From: DASYSA01 sp036003885
GTDB lineage: Bacteria; Acidobacteriota; Blastocatellia; UBA7656
Assembly: GCA_036003885.1 (NCBI GenBank)
Contig: DASYSA010000359.1
Location: 1 to 36,563 of the forward strand
Length of the DNA: 36,563 bases
Direction: 5' to 3'
Shown here: piece after piece, positions 26,355 to 32,850 of the stretch
Position numbering within the stretch: position 1 is the first letter of the stretch
Layout: the number at the start of each line of letters is the position of its first letter
The notes under the pieces: generated by a model
What the model was told of the DNA's origin: nothing
Databases searched by the model: none
The model's input: only the letters and a program-made list of their open reading frames with translations
Position numbers and translations under genes: made by a program

Positions 26355-27074
26355 ATGGAAAACGATCCCAGTTCGATAAGACTCGTAAAGAAGGATCAGC
26401 CCCCGGTTGTACTGAACCGGGTCGAGGTGCGGGTGCTCGGAGCGCTGATCGAGAAGCACATAACAACACCGGAATACTATCCACTCTCGCTCAACGCCCT
26501 GACCAATGCGTGCAACCAGGTATCGAACCGCGAGCCGGTAGTCTCATTCGACGATAAGACTGTCGTGCGAGCCCTCGAGAGCCTGCGCGAGAAGAAACTT
26601 GTGTGGATGGTGACGGGCGCCGGCAGCCGCGTGCCTAAGTACGAACACAGGATGGCCGAAACCTTCACGCTGGCCGAACAGGAAGTTGCCGTCTTGGGTG
26701 TGTTGATGCTGCGGGGGCCACAAACGGTGGGCGAAATTCGCGGCCGCACAGCACGAATGTATGAGTTCCAGAGTCTCGAAGAGGTAGAGCAGGTGCTTGA
26801 CGCGTTGATGATAGCCGAGCCGCATCCCTTTGTGACCAGGCTTGCCCGACAGCCTGGAACGAAAGAGTCCCGATATGCGCAACTGCTGGGCGGCGAAGTG
26901 AAGATCGAAAAGATCGAAGAGCAAACCGCCACGCCCAGACTCGAACCGGCAGCTCTGGAGGTGCGCGCAGAGAACGAAAGAGTGGCGAAGCTCGAGGAAG
27001 AGGCAGAAACCCTCCGATTGGAGCTCGACGAGCTCAAGCAACAATTCGTGGAATTCAAGAAACAATTCGAATAG
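26355..27074 (+). CDS. YceH/DUF480 family protein
   Basis: 239 aa. Two tandem winged-helix domains of the YceH family (function poorly known; distantly linked to transcriptional regulators). Seen: LNRVEVRVLGALIEKHITTPEYYPLSLNALTNACNQ (about 18-53) with the conserved TPxxYPLSLNAL motif, second winged helix at AEQEVAVLGVLMLRGPQTVGEIRGRT, and a C-terminal coiled coil from about 200 (ENERVAKLEEEAETLRLELDEL). ATG 26355 chosen; the frame extends to 26322 with a less typical N-terminus. Follows ligA by 77 bases. Coiled coil suggests oligomerisation. Confidence 0.85.
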   Translation: MENDPSSIRLVKKDQPPVVLNRVEVRVLGALIEKHITTPEYYPLSLNALTNACNQVSNREPVVSFDDKTVVRALESLREKKLVWMVTGAGSRVPKYEHRMAETFTLAEQEVAVLGVLMLRGPQTVGEIRGRTARMYEFQSLEEVEQVLDALMIAEPHPFVTRLARQPGTKESRYAQLLGGEVKIEKIEEQTATPRLEPAALEVRAENERVAKLEEEAETLRLELDELKQQFVEFKKQFE

Positions 27075-27077
27075 GAA

Positions 27078-27176
27078 GTTCTGAGTAATGAGTGCTGAGT
27101 CCTGAGTACTGGTTGAATGCAACACGCTCCGCAACTCAGAACTCAGCAACTCAGAACTCAGCAACTCAGAACTCAT
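27078..27176. repeat. Tandem 15-mer with inverted copies downstream of yceH
   Basis: AACTCAGAACTCAGC is repeated from 27133, 27148 and 27163 (third copy 13 bases). The opposite-sense words GTTCTGAGT (27078-27086) and the CTGAGT copies up to 27108 are their inverted copies, so the stretch can fold into a large hairpin. The 14-mer AATGAGTGCTGAGT at 27087-27100 recurs exactly at 36550-36563, showing an interspersed element rather than local slippage alone. Could act as the 3' end of the ligA-yceH transcript. Confidence 0.78.
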
Positions 27177-27252
27177 CTCAACTTTGGCTTGCCTTATGTC
27201 GCCTTCGGCTGGACAATAGCTGGACGTTGTCCCGCTTCGTGCGAGAAAAAAT

Positions 27253-27450
27253 ATGGATGCGTTGAAAGCCGCAGAGAATTCTTTTGAGGTCGATCACCAG
27301 AGCGGGCTGGTGACTTTGACTCTCAACTCCGGCGACAACCCGGTCAGCGTGTCTCTCTCTGTCGTTCAAGCTTCCCAGCTGGTCGCGCTCCTTCACAAGC
27401 ACATCAACGAAGCCGCAGTTGAAAAGCTTCGCCGCTCGTCATATCAGTAG
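27253..27450 (+). CDS. Small hypothetical protein
   Basis: 65 aa, acidic to neutral, no membrane segment. Sequence reads as folded protein: alternating pattern GLVTLTLNSGDNPVSVSLSV suggests a beta hairpin followed by an amphipathic helix ASQLVALLHKHINEAAVEKLR. I do not recognise the family. ATG 27253 is preceded by a purine-rich stretch but no strong ribosome site. It lies between the yceH word-repeat and the endonuclease-III-like gene. Probably real because the composition is unlike the surrounding intergenic DNA. Confidence 0.5.
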   Translation: MDALKAAENSFEVDHQSGLVTLTLNSGDNPVSVSLSVVQASQLVALLHKHINEAAVEKLRRSSYQ

Positions 27451-27597
27451 ATCTCCCCGCGGGAACATTCTGCCTGACGCCGACGGTGCCGCTGGGGTCA
27501 GTAAGCCGGCAGCATCTGACAATGCCCTGATCAAACATTCTTCGAAGGACTCGTCAGGCCGAAGGCTCGAAAGCCATTCCAGATAGTAATCGACCAG

Positions 27598-28251
27598 TTG
27601 GAAGCCTTTTATGGACAGCCGGAGCCGCCGAAGGTTACCGACCCGTTAGAGATGATCCTGCTGGAGAATGTAGCCTATCTTGTGAACGACGAGCAGCGTG
27701 AAGAAGCTTTTGCTGCCTTGCGCGATAGAGTAGGGCTCTCTCCTGTGAACATTCTGTCCGCCTCAGATGAAGACTTTGCTGAAGTAGCCGAACTCGGCGG
27801 CATGCATCCGGACGCGCGAGTCAGTAAACTGCGCACTATCGCTCAGATCGCCCTGCAGGAGTTCGAAGGGGATCTGGCGGGTGCCATGAGGCAGCCTTCG
27901 GCCCAGGCCAGAAGATCTCTGAAGAAGTTCCCCGGGATCGGCGACCCGGGCGCGGAGAAGATACTGCTCTTCTCGCGCATTCAGCCTGCACTGGCGCTGG
28001 AGTCGAATGGCTTGCGCGTGATGATCCGGCTCGGCTTCGGCGAAGAGAGAAAGAACTACGCAGGCACTTATCGCTCTGCGCAGGAAGCCGTAGACAAGGA
28101 GATGGAGAAAAGCTTCGACCGGCTCATTGCAGCGCATCAACTTCTTCGGCGGCATGGGCGAGAGTTGTGCAAGAACGCGCAACCCAGGTGCAAGGAATGT
28201 CCGCTCACGCGTTCATGCAGGTTCTTTAAAGAGAATCTCCGAGACGTTTAA
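27598..28251 (+). CDS. Endonuclease III-like HhH-GPD protein with altered active site
   Basis: 217 aa from TTG 27598. Seen: helix-hairpin-helix FPGIGDPGAEKIL (111-123) and a C-terminal Fe-S loop C191-x6-C198-x2-C201-x5-C207, exactly the Nth/MutY spacing. But in Nth the hairpin is LPGVGRKTA with catalytic Lys; here that position is P117. The Nth catalytic Asp (VDTH) aligns to E135 in ALESNGLRV. It may be a monofunctional glycosylase, a structural DNA binder or a distinct subfamily. Start uncertain: the frame stays open to 27520 and reads protein-like (RKPFQIVIDQLEAFYG) but has no ATG, GTG or TTG before 27598, so a rare start codon or an upstream frameshift is possible. Confidence 0.75.
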   Translation: MEAFYGQPEPPKVTDPLEMILLENVAYLVNDEQREEAFAALRDRVGLSPVNILSASDEDFAEVAELGGMHPDARVSKLRTIAQIALQEFEGDLAGAMRQPSAQARRSLKKFPGIGDPGAEKILLFSRIQPALALESNGLRVMIRLGFGEERKNYAGTYRSAQEAVDKEMEKSFDRLIAAHQLLRRHGRELCKNAQPRCKECPLTRSCRFFKENLRDV

Positions 28252-28353
28252 TAGAAGAGCAGAGAGCGCTTCTACAAAGGAGCGCGCGCTTTTGACGCGT
28301 CGCAGGAAGCTGGGTAGACTAGCACATTCTGAAGAAAGGCCTGGAGGTAACGT

Positions 28354-28872
28354 ATGGCAAGCACCGACGAGATATGCGAGGGATGGCAAGAAGTGCGCAA
28401 CGGTTTGATCAAAGAGGTTGAATCGATTCCAGCAGACCAGTTTGACTTTCGCCCTGCTGAAGGGAGCCGAAGCGTGCTCGAGATCCTTCACCACATCGTA
28501 GAGGCTGAACGCGTTCTCTCCAGTGAGATATGCTGCGATGACACCAACCTGAAGCGCGCGCCTCTTGAGCTCATTGCTCAACATGCGCCCCAGGTGAAGG
28601 CAGCGGATACCAGGGACGCAATACTCGAGCAGCTGCGTGGTTCGTTGAATGAGAGCACGCAACGGGTCCGCGAATTCGGGGATGAGAAGCTGGGGGAGCA
28701 GATGATGACTGGGCCCAATGGCAAACAGCTAGTGAAGCGGGCCATGCTGAATTTTGTAGTTGGCCATGAGATGTATCACCGCGGTCAGGTGACGGTCTAT
28801 CAACGGCTCCTGGGTGTCGAGCCGGCTTTGACGAAGTTCATCAAGCAGCTTGTGGCGAGTCGGGGTTTTTAG
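28354..28872 (+). CDS. DinB/YfiT-fold metal-binding protein 2
   Basis: 172 aa. Same superfamily as the product at 13966 but not a close copy. Seen: candidate metal-ligand histidines in VLEILHHIVEAERV (47-48) and GHEMYHRGQVTVY (about 130-135), the standard three-His bundle. GGAGGT at 28343-28348 is a strong ribosome site. Includes a DinB-typical final HRGQ motif. Biochemical role of the family is mostly unknown (some members are bacillithiol or mycothiol transferases, others maleylpyruvate isomerase-like). Stands alone, followed by a word-repeat element and the sigma factor gene. Confidence 0.82.
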   Translation: MASTDEICEGWQEVRNGLIKEVESIPADQFDFRPAEGSRSVLEILHHIVEAERVLSSEICCDDTNLKRAPLELIAQHAPQVKAADTRDAILEQLRGSLNESTQRVREFGDEKLGEQMMTGPNGKQLVKRAMLNFVVGHEMYHRGQVTVYQRLLGVEPALTKFIKQLVASRGF

Positions 28873-28939
28873 GCGCTCGCAGGAGCGTTGCTTGCTTTCA
28901 TTTGAGAGCAAGAGGCTGTCTGCTAGCATAAGCACGCCC

Positions 28940-28989
28940 GGCAACTCGGCAACTCGGCAACTCGGCAACTTCGCAATCCTCGAGTTGCC
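28940..28989. repeat. Four tandem octamers with inverted copy in front of the sigma factor gene
   Basis: GGCAACTC is repeated at 28940, 28948 and 28956, with a fourth copy at 28964 ending in T. The inverted copy GAGTTGCC occurs at 28982-28989, 13 bases before the sigma factor ATG. Any one copy can pair with the inverted one, so the leader of the sigma factor mRNA may form alternative hairpins next to the start codon. Copy number of such octamers can change by slippage. Confidence 0.75.
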
Positions 28990-29002
28990 TGAGCGTGGCC
29001 TT

Positions 29003-29752
29003 ATGCCCGATGACATTTCCCCAGGACTGCGAGGCGACAAGTTTCCCATAACCCGGCTGTCCGCCATCGTCGCCGCGGGCAGTGAAGATCAGGCCGAGCG
29101 CGCGCGGGCATTTGACCTGCTGGTGGCTGCCTACTGGATGCCGGTCTACAAGTACATTCGCATCAAATTTGGCAAATCGAGCGAGGATGCCAAAGACCTC
29201 ACGCAGGGATTCTTCGTTGCGGCGATTGAGAAGAACTTCTTCCACCACTACGATCCGGCCAGGGCCAGATTTCGCACCTTCCTTCGCACATGCCTGGACG
29301 GGTTCGTATCAAATGAAGAGAAGGCGGCGAGACGAATCAAACGCGGCGGCAATGCGGTTATCCTCTCGCTCGATTTCGACAGCGCCGAAGACCAACTCGC
29401 TCTCGGGGAGACGCCTGCGCCCAACGCGACCGATGACTACTTCGAAGCTGAATGGGTTCGAAGCGTTCTGGGGCTGGCCGTCGATGCTCTTAGATCAGAA
29501 CTCCTGGCCGGCGGGAAGGAGATCTACTTTCGACTCTTCGATCGCTACGTGCTCGAAGACCCCGACTCCCCTCCGAGCTACAAGGATCTTGCCAGAGAAT
29601 TTGATCTGTCGGTCAGCAACGTGACCAACTACCTTGCATCCGCTCGTCGGGAGTTTCGCCGCATCGTGCTGGAGAGACTGCGCGAGCTGACCGCGACCGA
29701 CGAGGAGTTCCGCCGCGAAGCTCGCACGTTACTGGGGGTGGACCCGCAATGA
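29003..29752 (+). CDS. RNA polymerase sigma factor, ECF-like, kinase-linked
   Basis: 249 aa, somewhat longer than a minimal ECF factor. Seen: sigma2-like region AYWMPVYKYIRIKFGKSSEDAKDLTQGFFVAAIE and ARFRTFLRTCLDGFVSNEEK, then sigma4 helix-turn-helix SYKDLAREFDLSVSNVTNYLASARREFRRIV (about 195-225). A long acidic linker separates the two domains. The stop overlaps the kinase start (ATGA), so the two are made together. In related sigma factor groups a coupled Ser/Thr kinase replaces the anti-sigma factor; that mode is inferred here, as no anti-sigma gene is present. The longer frame from 28850 would translate the octamer repeat and overlap dinB, hence ATG 29003. Confidence 0.85.
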   Translation: MPDDISPGLRGDKFPITRLSAIVAAGSEDQAERARAFDLLVAAYWMPVYKYIRIKFGKSSEDAKDLTQGFFVAAIEKNFFHHYDPARARFRTFLRTCLDGFVSNEEKAARRIKRGGNAVILSLDFDSAEDQLALGETPAPNATDDYFEAEWVRSVLGLAVDALRSELLAGGKEIYFRLFDRYVLEDPDSPPSYKDLAREFDLSVSNVTNYLASARREFRRIVLERLRELTATDEEFRREARTLLGVDPQ

Positions 29753-30846
29753 AGTGGCTGTCGGACAGCACGGTCAAGCGCCTGCGCGAAGAGGCTGATC
29801 TGCCCGATCTGAGCGGAACGAAGTATCGAGCGATTCAGAGAGTCGCTTCGGGTGGAATGGGCACCGTCTATCTCGCTCAGGATACCAACCTCGGCCGGAA
29901 GCTCGCAGTGAAGGTCATGAACCTGCAGGACTCCTCCGGCGAGCAGGCGGCGCGAATGCTCAGAGAAGCCCGGATTGTGGCTCTTCTTGAACATCCGAGC
30001 ATTGTGCCGATTCACGACGTAGGCACGCTCGCCGACGGCCGTGTATTCTATGCGATGAAACTGGTGCAGGGTGGCCGTCTGGATCAGTACGTCAAAGAGA
30101 ACATCTCGCTGCCGGATCTTCTGCGCATTTTTCAGAAGGTCTGCGAAGCTGTGGCCTTCGCGCACGCTCACGGCGTTATTCACCGGGACCTCAAGCCTGA
30201 GAACATAATGGTGGGCGCTTTCGGCGAGGTGCTGGTGATGGACTGGGGGGTGGCGAAGGTGCTCGCGAGTCGCGCAGAAGACAACGGTGGCCAGACTGAG
30301 CGAGAGATATCAGACGATTCGAACGTAGTCGCAAAAGCGACCCTTCCGTTGAGCCACGGGGCCGAAGCGGTTGGAGAGACCGCAGGTGGAATAGTGATAG
30401 GAACTCCGACTTACATGTCGCCGGAGCAGGTTCTGGGGAAGACAAACCAGCTCGATGAACGCACCGACGTGTACGCCCTGGGAGCAATACTATATTTCCT
30501 GACGGCTGGCCGGTCGCCTTTCGAGCCGATCTCGATGGCAGATGCCCGTGAGCAGATCGTTAACAAAGCACCGGTGCGCCCACGACACATCAACCCTAAG
30601 CTCCCGCGTTCGATCGAGGCGATGGCATTGAAGGCCCTGTCGAAGCAGCGCGAAGAGCGATATGGAACCGCACAGGAGATGGCAGACGACATCGTGAGGT
30701 TCCTGGATGGCAAGCCGGTGTCGGCCTATCGAGAGAACATTGTGGAGAGGACCGGGAGGTGGGCGAATCAGCATCGCTTCATCATCCTGTTGATATTGGG
30801 GTATCTCCTGATGAGGTTTATCGTGCTTCTATCGATGGGACGTTAA
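29749..30846 (+). CDS. Membrane-anchored Ser/Thr protein kinase (PASTA-less, Hanks type)
   Basis: 365 aa. Kinase domain about 26-320: glycine loop RVASGGMGTVYLA, VAIK-equivalent K55 (LAVKVM), HRDLKPENIM with catalytic D147, MDWG with metal-binding D165 in place of DFG (a common bacterial variant), activation-loop end GTPTYMSPEQ, and DVYALGAILYFL. A 50-residue Ser/Glu/Gly-rich insert lies between MDWG and the APE-like motif. One hydrophobic segment, FIILLILGYLLMRFIVLLSM, closes the protein with almost nothing outside, so there is no sensor domain: input must come through partners. Four-base overlap with the sigma factor gene implies that sigma activity is controlled by phosphorylation. Confidence 0.9.
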   Translation: MKWLSDSTVKRLREEADLPDLSGTKYRAIQRVASGGMGTVYLAQDTNLGRKLAVKVMNLQDSSGEQAARMLREARIVALLEHPSIVPIHDVGTLADGRVFYAMKLVQGGRLDQYVKENISLPDLLRIFQKVCEAVAFAHAHGVIHRDLKPENIMVGAFGEVLVMDWGVAKVLASRAEDNGGQTEREISDDSNVVAKATLPLSHGAEAVGETAGGIVIGTPTYMSPEQVLGKTNQLDERTDVYALGAILYFLTAGRSPFEPISMADAREQIVNKAPVRPRHINPKLPRSIEAMALKALSKQREERYGTAQEMADDIVRFLDGKPVSAYRENIVERTGRWANQHRFIILLILGYLLMRFIVLLSMGR

Positions 30847-30910
30847 AGAGACTTGCCGGAGTGTTTAATAGAAGGACAGGAGCAATTCCGCAGAACAGGG
30901 AGGAGAGATA

Positions 30911-31279
30911 ATGTCGAAACCGATACTCGGCCTCGTGCTTGGAGGCATCCTGGGAATTTTTGACGGGCTGACCGCACTGTTCACTCCGGAGGCGGCGCCA
31001 CAGATAATGGGAATCGTCATAGGCTCGACTATCAAGGGCATCATCGCCGGGGTAGCGATCGGATTTTTTGCTCGCAAGGTTCATTCGCTTCCGCTGGGGA
31101 TCATTTTTGGATTCGGCGTAGGGTTGCTGCTGGCCTTTGCGGTTGCGGCAATGCCGGATCCGAACGGGAAGCATTACTATTTCGAGATAATGTTGCCGGG
31201 CAGCATCGTCGGCCTCATCGTCGGGTTTGCCACTCAAAAATATGGCAAGCCGGCACAGACCGCAAGCGCGAGCCGATAA
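30911..31279 (+). CDS. Small glycine-rich membrane protein
   Basis: 122 aa with four hydrophobic, Gly/Ile-rich segments (about 5-22, 33-52, 61-78, 92-110). The helices have GxxxG-like spacing, suggesting tight packing, and no charged residues in the membrane parts. C-terminus is polar. Strong ribosome site AGGGAGGAG (30898-30906). Resembles unannotated small integral membrane proteins found in Acidobacteriota and related groups; I do not recognise a named family. It follows the kinase by 64 bases and may share its transcript. Confidence 0.72.
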   Translation: MSKPILGLVLGGILGIFDGLTALFTPEAAPQIMGIVIGSTIKGIIAGVAIGFFARKVHSLPLGIIFGFGVGLLLAFAVAAMPDPNGKHYYFEIMLPGSIVGLIVGFATQKYGKPAQTASASR

Positions 31280-31381
31280 GACTAGCCTGTGGAGACGATT
31301 GTCTTTCGATGTCTGACCAATACCGAGGCCGCAAGAGTAAGTCTGTTAACTTGAGAATAGTGAAAAGGAGAAAGACTTAAC

Positions 31382-31729
31382 ATGGGTAACCCTGTTGTGC
31401 ACTGGGAGATCAACGCTAAGGATGGAGAGAAGCTTCGGAGTTTCTACTCGAGTCTGTTTGACTGGAAGATCGATGCAAACAATCCGATGAACTACGGAAT
31501 GGTCGAAACAGGCACCGGTGGAGTAGCCGGAGGAATCGGACAAGCCGAGAAGGGTGGGCCGTCATACGTGACCTTCTACGTTCAGGTTTCCGACCTGCAA
31601 GCGTATCTCGACAAGGCCGAGAAGCTTGGGGGCAAGACCATTATGCCACCTACTGAGATTCCAGGAGTGGTCACTATTGCGATGTTTGAAGATATTGAAG
31701 GGAACAAGATAGGATTGCTGAAAGGGTGA
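31382..31729 (+). CDS. VOC superfamily (glyoxalase/bleomycin-resistance fold) protein
   Basis: 115 aa single-module VOC protein. Seen: N-terminal metal-strand NPVVHWEINAKD with H7, FYSSLFDWKID, and C-terminal AMFEDIEGNKIGLL with the D-x-EGN motif of glyoxalase-like proteins. Members bind small molecules and a divalent metal; substrate cannot be predicted. AAGGAG at 31365-31370 is the ribosome site. Standalone gene, convergent with the RES toxin. Confidence 0.85.
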   Translation: MGNPVVHWEINAKDGEKLRSFYSSLFDWKIDANNPMNYGMVETGTGGVAGGIGQAEKGGPSYVTFYVQVSDLQAYLDKAEKLGGKTIMPPTEIPGVVTIAMFEDIEGNKIGLLKG

Positions 31730-31776
31730 GAGTGGAACTCAGTGCTGCAACACGAAGGCTTTCAAAGAATCCACAA

Positions 31777-32238
31777 TCACACTAACCGGCTATCGAATCT
31801 GAACGGCATGGGTTTGCCGATTAGAAGCCTTGGGAAGTCTTTATGTCGAGGGTTGAGAAGAAAGTTATTCTCAGGAGGAACCAGCACACTCGGCACGCGA
31901 AGTACTGCCGAGGTGCCTGCGTCGATCCAGTCGTCACCAATCGCTCGTGCCCTGGCTGGCGAGGGATCGGCTCTCCAGGTTCTAGGCAGTTGTGAAGGAT
32001 CGACCTGAGCAATTAACGAGTGGTCGATTCCAACTTCGAACACAACATACTTCTCCAGCAGTTCGTGGGAGTCGAGGTGTACAAGCATCTCAAGCACGGC
32101 AAGCGATTGCGATTGTGCCGTATACACGATAGAGGTCCCTGGATTATTCCAGCGACCTCCAAACAAGCGTGCGCCCTCGCCGGTGAATGCAGTCTTGGCG
32201 TGCTTTCGCTTGGCAATTCGCCAAGCAGTGAGCTTCAT
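31777..32238 (-). CDS. RES-domain toxin (NAD+-degrading)
   Basis: 153 aa. RES toxins deplete cellular NAD+ and are ADP-ribosyltransferase-fold enzymes. Seen: AWRIAKRKH at the start, LFGGRWNNPG with the conserved R29, IVYTAQSQSLAVLEML with Y39 and E50, and SVLVPPENNFLLNPRHKDF, the usual C-terminal RES block with Ser and Glu-Asn. All putative catalytic positions are intact. Its ATG overlaps the Xre-type antitoxin stop by four bases (32235-32238), the classic antitoxin-first order of res-xre pairs. Translational coupling keeps toxin below antitoxin. Confidence 0.9.
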   Translation of the reverse strand: MKLTAWRIAKRKHAKTAFTGEGARLFGGRWNNPGTSIVYTAQSQSLAVLEMLVHLDSHELLEKYVVFEVGIDHSLIAQVDPSQLPRTWRADPSPARARAIGDDWIDAGTSAVLRVPSVLVPPENNFLLNPRHKDFPRLLIGKPMPFRFDSRLV

Positions 32239-32714
32239 GAAAAGACCCCGTGTTCGAGCCTGCCGATCAGGTTCTCTACCTCCCGAGCACCCAGTTCAGT
32301 GCGGCAATAGATCAGGGGAGAAAAGTTGCCCAAAGCTTTCTTGGGAGTGGTTAGCCACCTAACCGCCGCCACAGTGTCGCCTTCGAACAATTCGGTCGCT
32401 TTCTCGAATACGGTTGAGAGCCGAAGCAATCGCTCGGACTCATCGGTCGAGAGCTTAGTCGCCGCCTTGCGTCGAGCAAGTGTTCGCTCCGGGATTCCAA
32501 CGATTGCAGTGATCACGGATACGGATATGCCGCTATTTGAGGCGAAGGCCTGTAACGCCTTAAAGGAGAACCCATCTTCGAGTTGATGAATGAGATCAAG
32601 GGTGTTCGAAGCGCTTAACCCCAAGCTGGCTCCCGGGGTTTTGGGGCGTACAACGCGCGAGGGGGAAGCACGGTGAGTAGAACGACTCGACTTGTGAGTT
32701 GGGGATTCAGCCAC
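32235..32714 (-). CDS. Xre/MbcA/ParS-type antitoxin (DUF2384) for the RES toxin
   Basis: Up to 159 aa. Seen: ISVSVITAIVGIPERTLARRKAATKLSTDESERLLRL (helix-turn-helix-like region) and TPKKALGNFSPLIYCRTELGAREVENLIGRLEHGVFS, the DUF2384 toxin-binding domain. The ORF continues to 33032 but must stop before fic. Two starts are credible: GTG 32714, 7 bases after a good -10 (a leaderless mRNA), giving a basic, Ser/Arg-rich N-terminal tail, or TTG 32624 preceded by GGGAG at 5 bases, giving 129 aa. Probably represses its own promoter. Confidence 0.85.
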   Translation of the reverse strand: MAESPTHKSSRSTHRASPSRVVRPKTPGASLGLSASNTLDLIHQLEDGFSFKALQAFASNSGISVSVITAIVGIPERTLARRKAATKLSTDESERLLRLSTVFEKATELFEGDTVAAVRWLTTPKKALGNFSPLIYCRTELGAREVENLIGRLEHGVFS

Positions 32715-32720
32715 GGGATC

Positions 32721-32749
32721 AGGGTACAATCGCTCCGCCAGAGTGTCAA
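32721..32749 (-). promoter_or_regulatory. Promoter of the xre-res operon
   Basis: Minus strand: TTGACA (32749-32744), 17-base spacer, TACCCT (32726-32721). The -35 box is perfect, spacing ideal, -10 weak. The predicted transcription start falls at about 32714, exactly on GTG of one antitoxin start candidate. Confidence 0.6.
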
Positions 32750-32820
32750 GAAAAACTCCGCCAGGTGGCAGCCGACGGATCCTCCGAGCGAACTGGTAGT
32801 GACGCAGATCTTCAAGTCGC

Positions 32821-32850
32821 AATCGGGTAGAATCGGGTATACTTGCGGGT
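32821..32850 (+). promoter_or_regulatory. fic promoter with decamer direct repeat
   Basis: AATCGGGTAG (32821-32830) and AATCGGGTAT (32831-32840) are a direct repeat at exactly 10 bases. The second overlaps -10 TATACT (32838-32843), which ends 7 bases before the fic ATG, so the mRNA may be leaderless. No convincing -35. There is also a third GGGT at 32847. The repeat is a candidate binding site, perhaps for the winged helix of the Fic protein itself. Confidence 0.5.

Noticed and set aside
27133..27176. Regular repeats resembling a CRISPR array (also 28940-28971)
   Set aside because: Units are 8 to 15 bases and directly adjacent with no spacers, and no cas genes are present.
28281..28293. Possible rho-independent terminator AGCGCGCGCT followed by TTT
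   Set aside because: Stem would be only three base pairs with a four-base loop and the T run is short.
31742..32310. Plus-strand open frames opposite the RES/Xre genes (31742-32008, 32020-32310)
   Set aside because: They are antisense to intact RES and DUF2384 domains and show no protein-like pattern.
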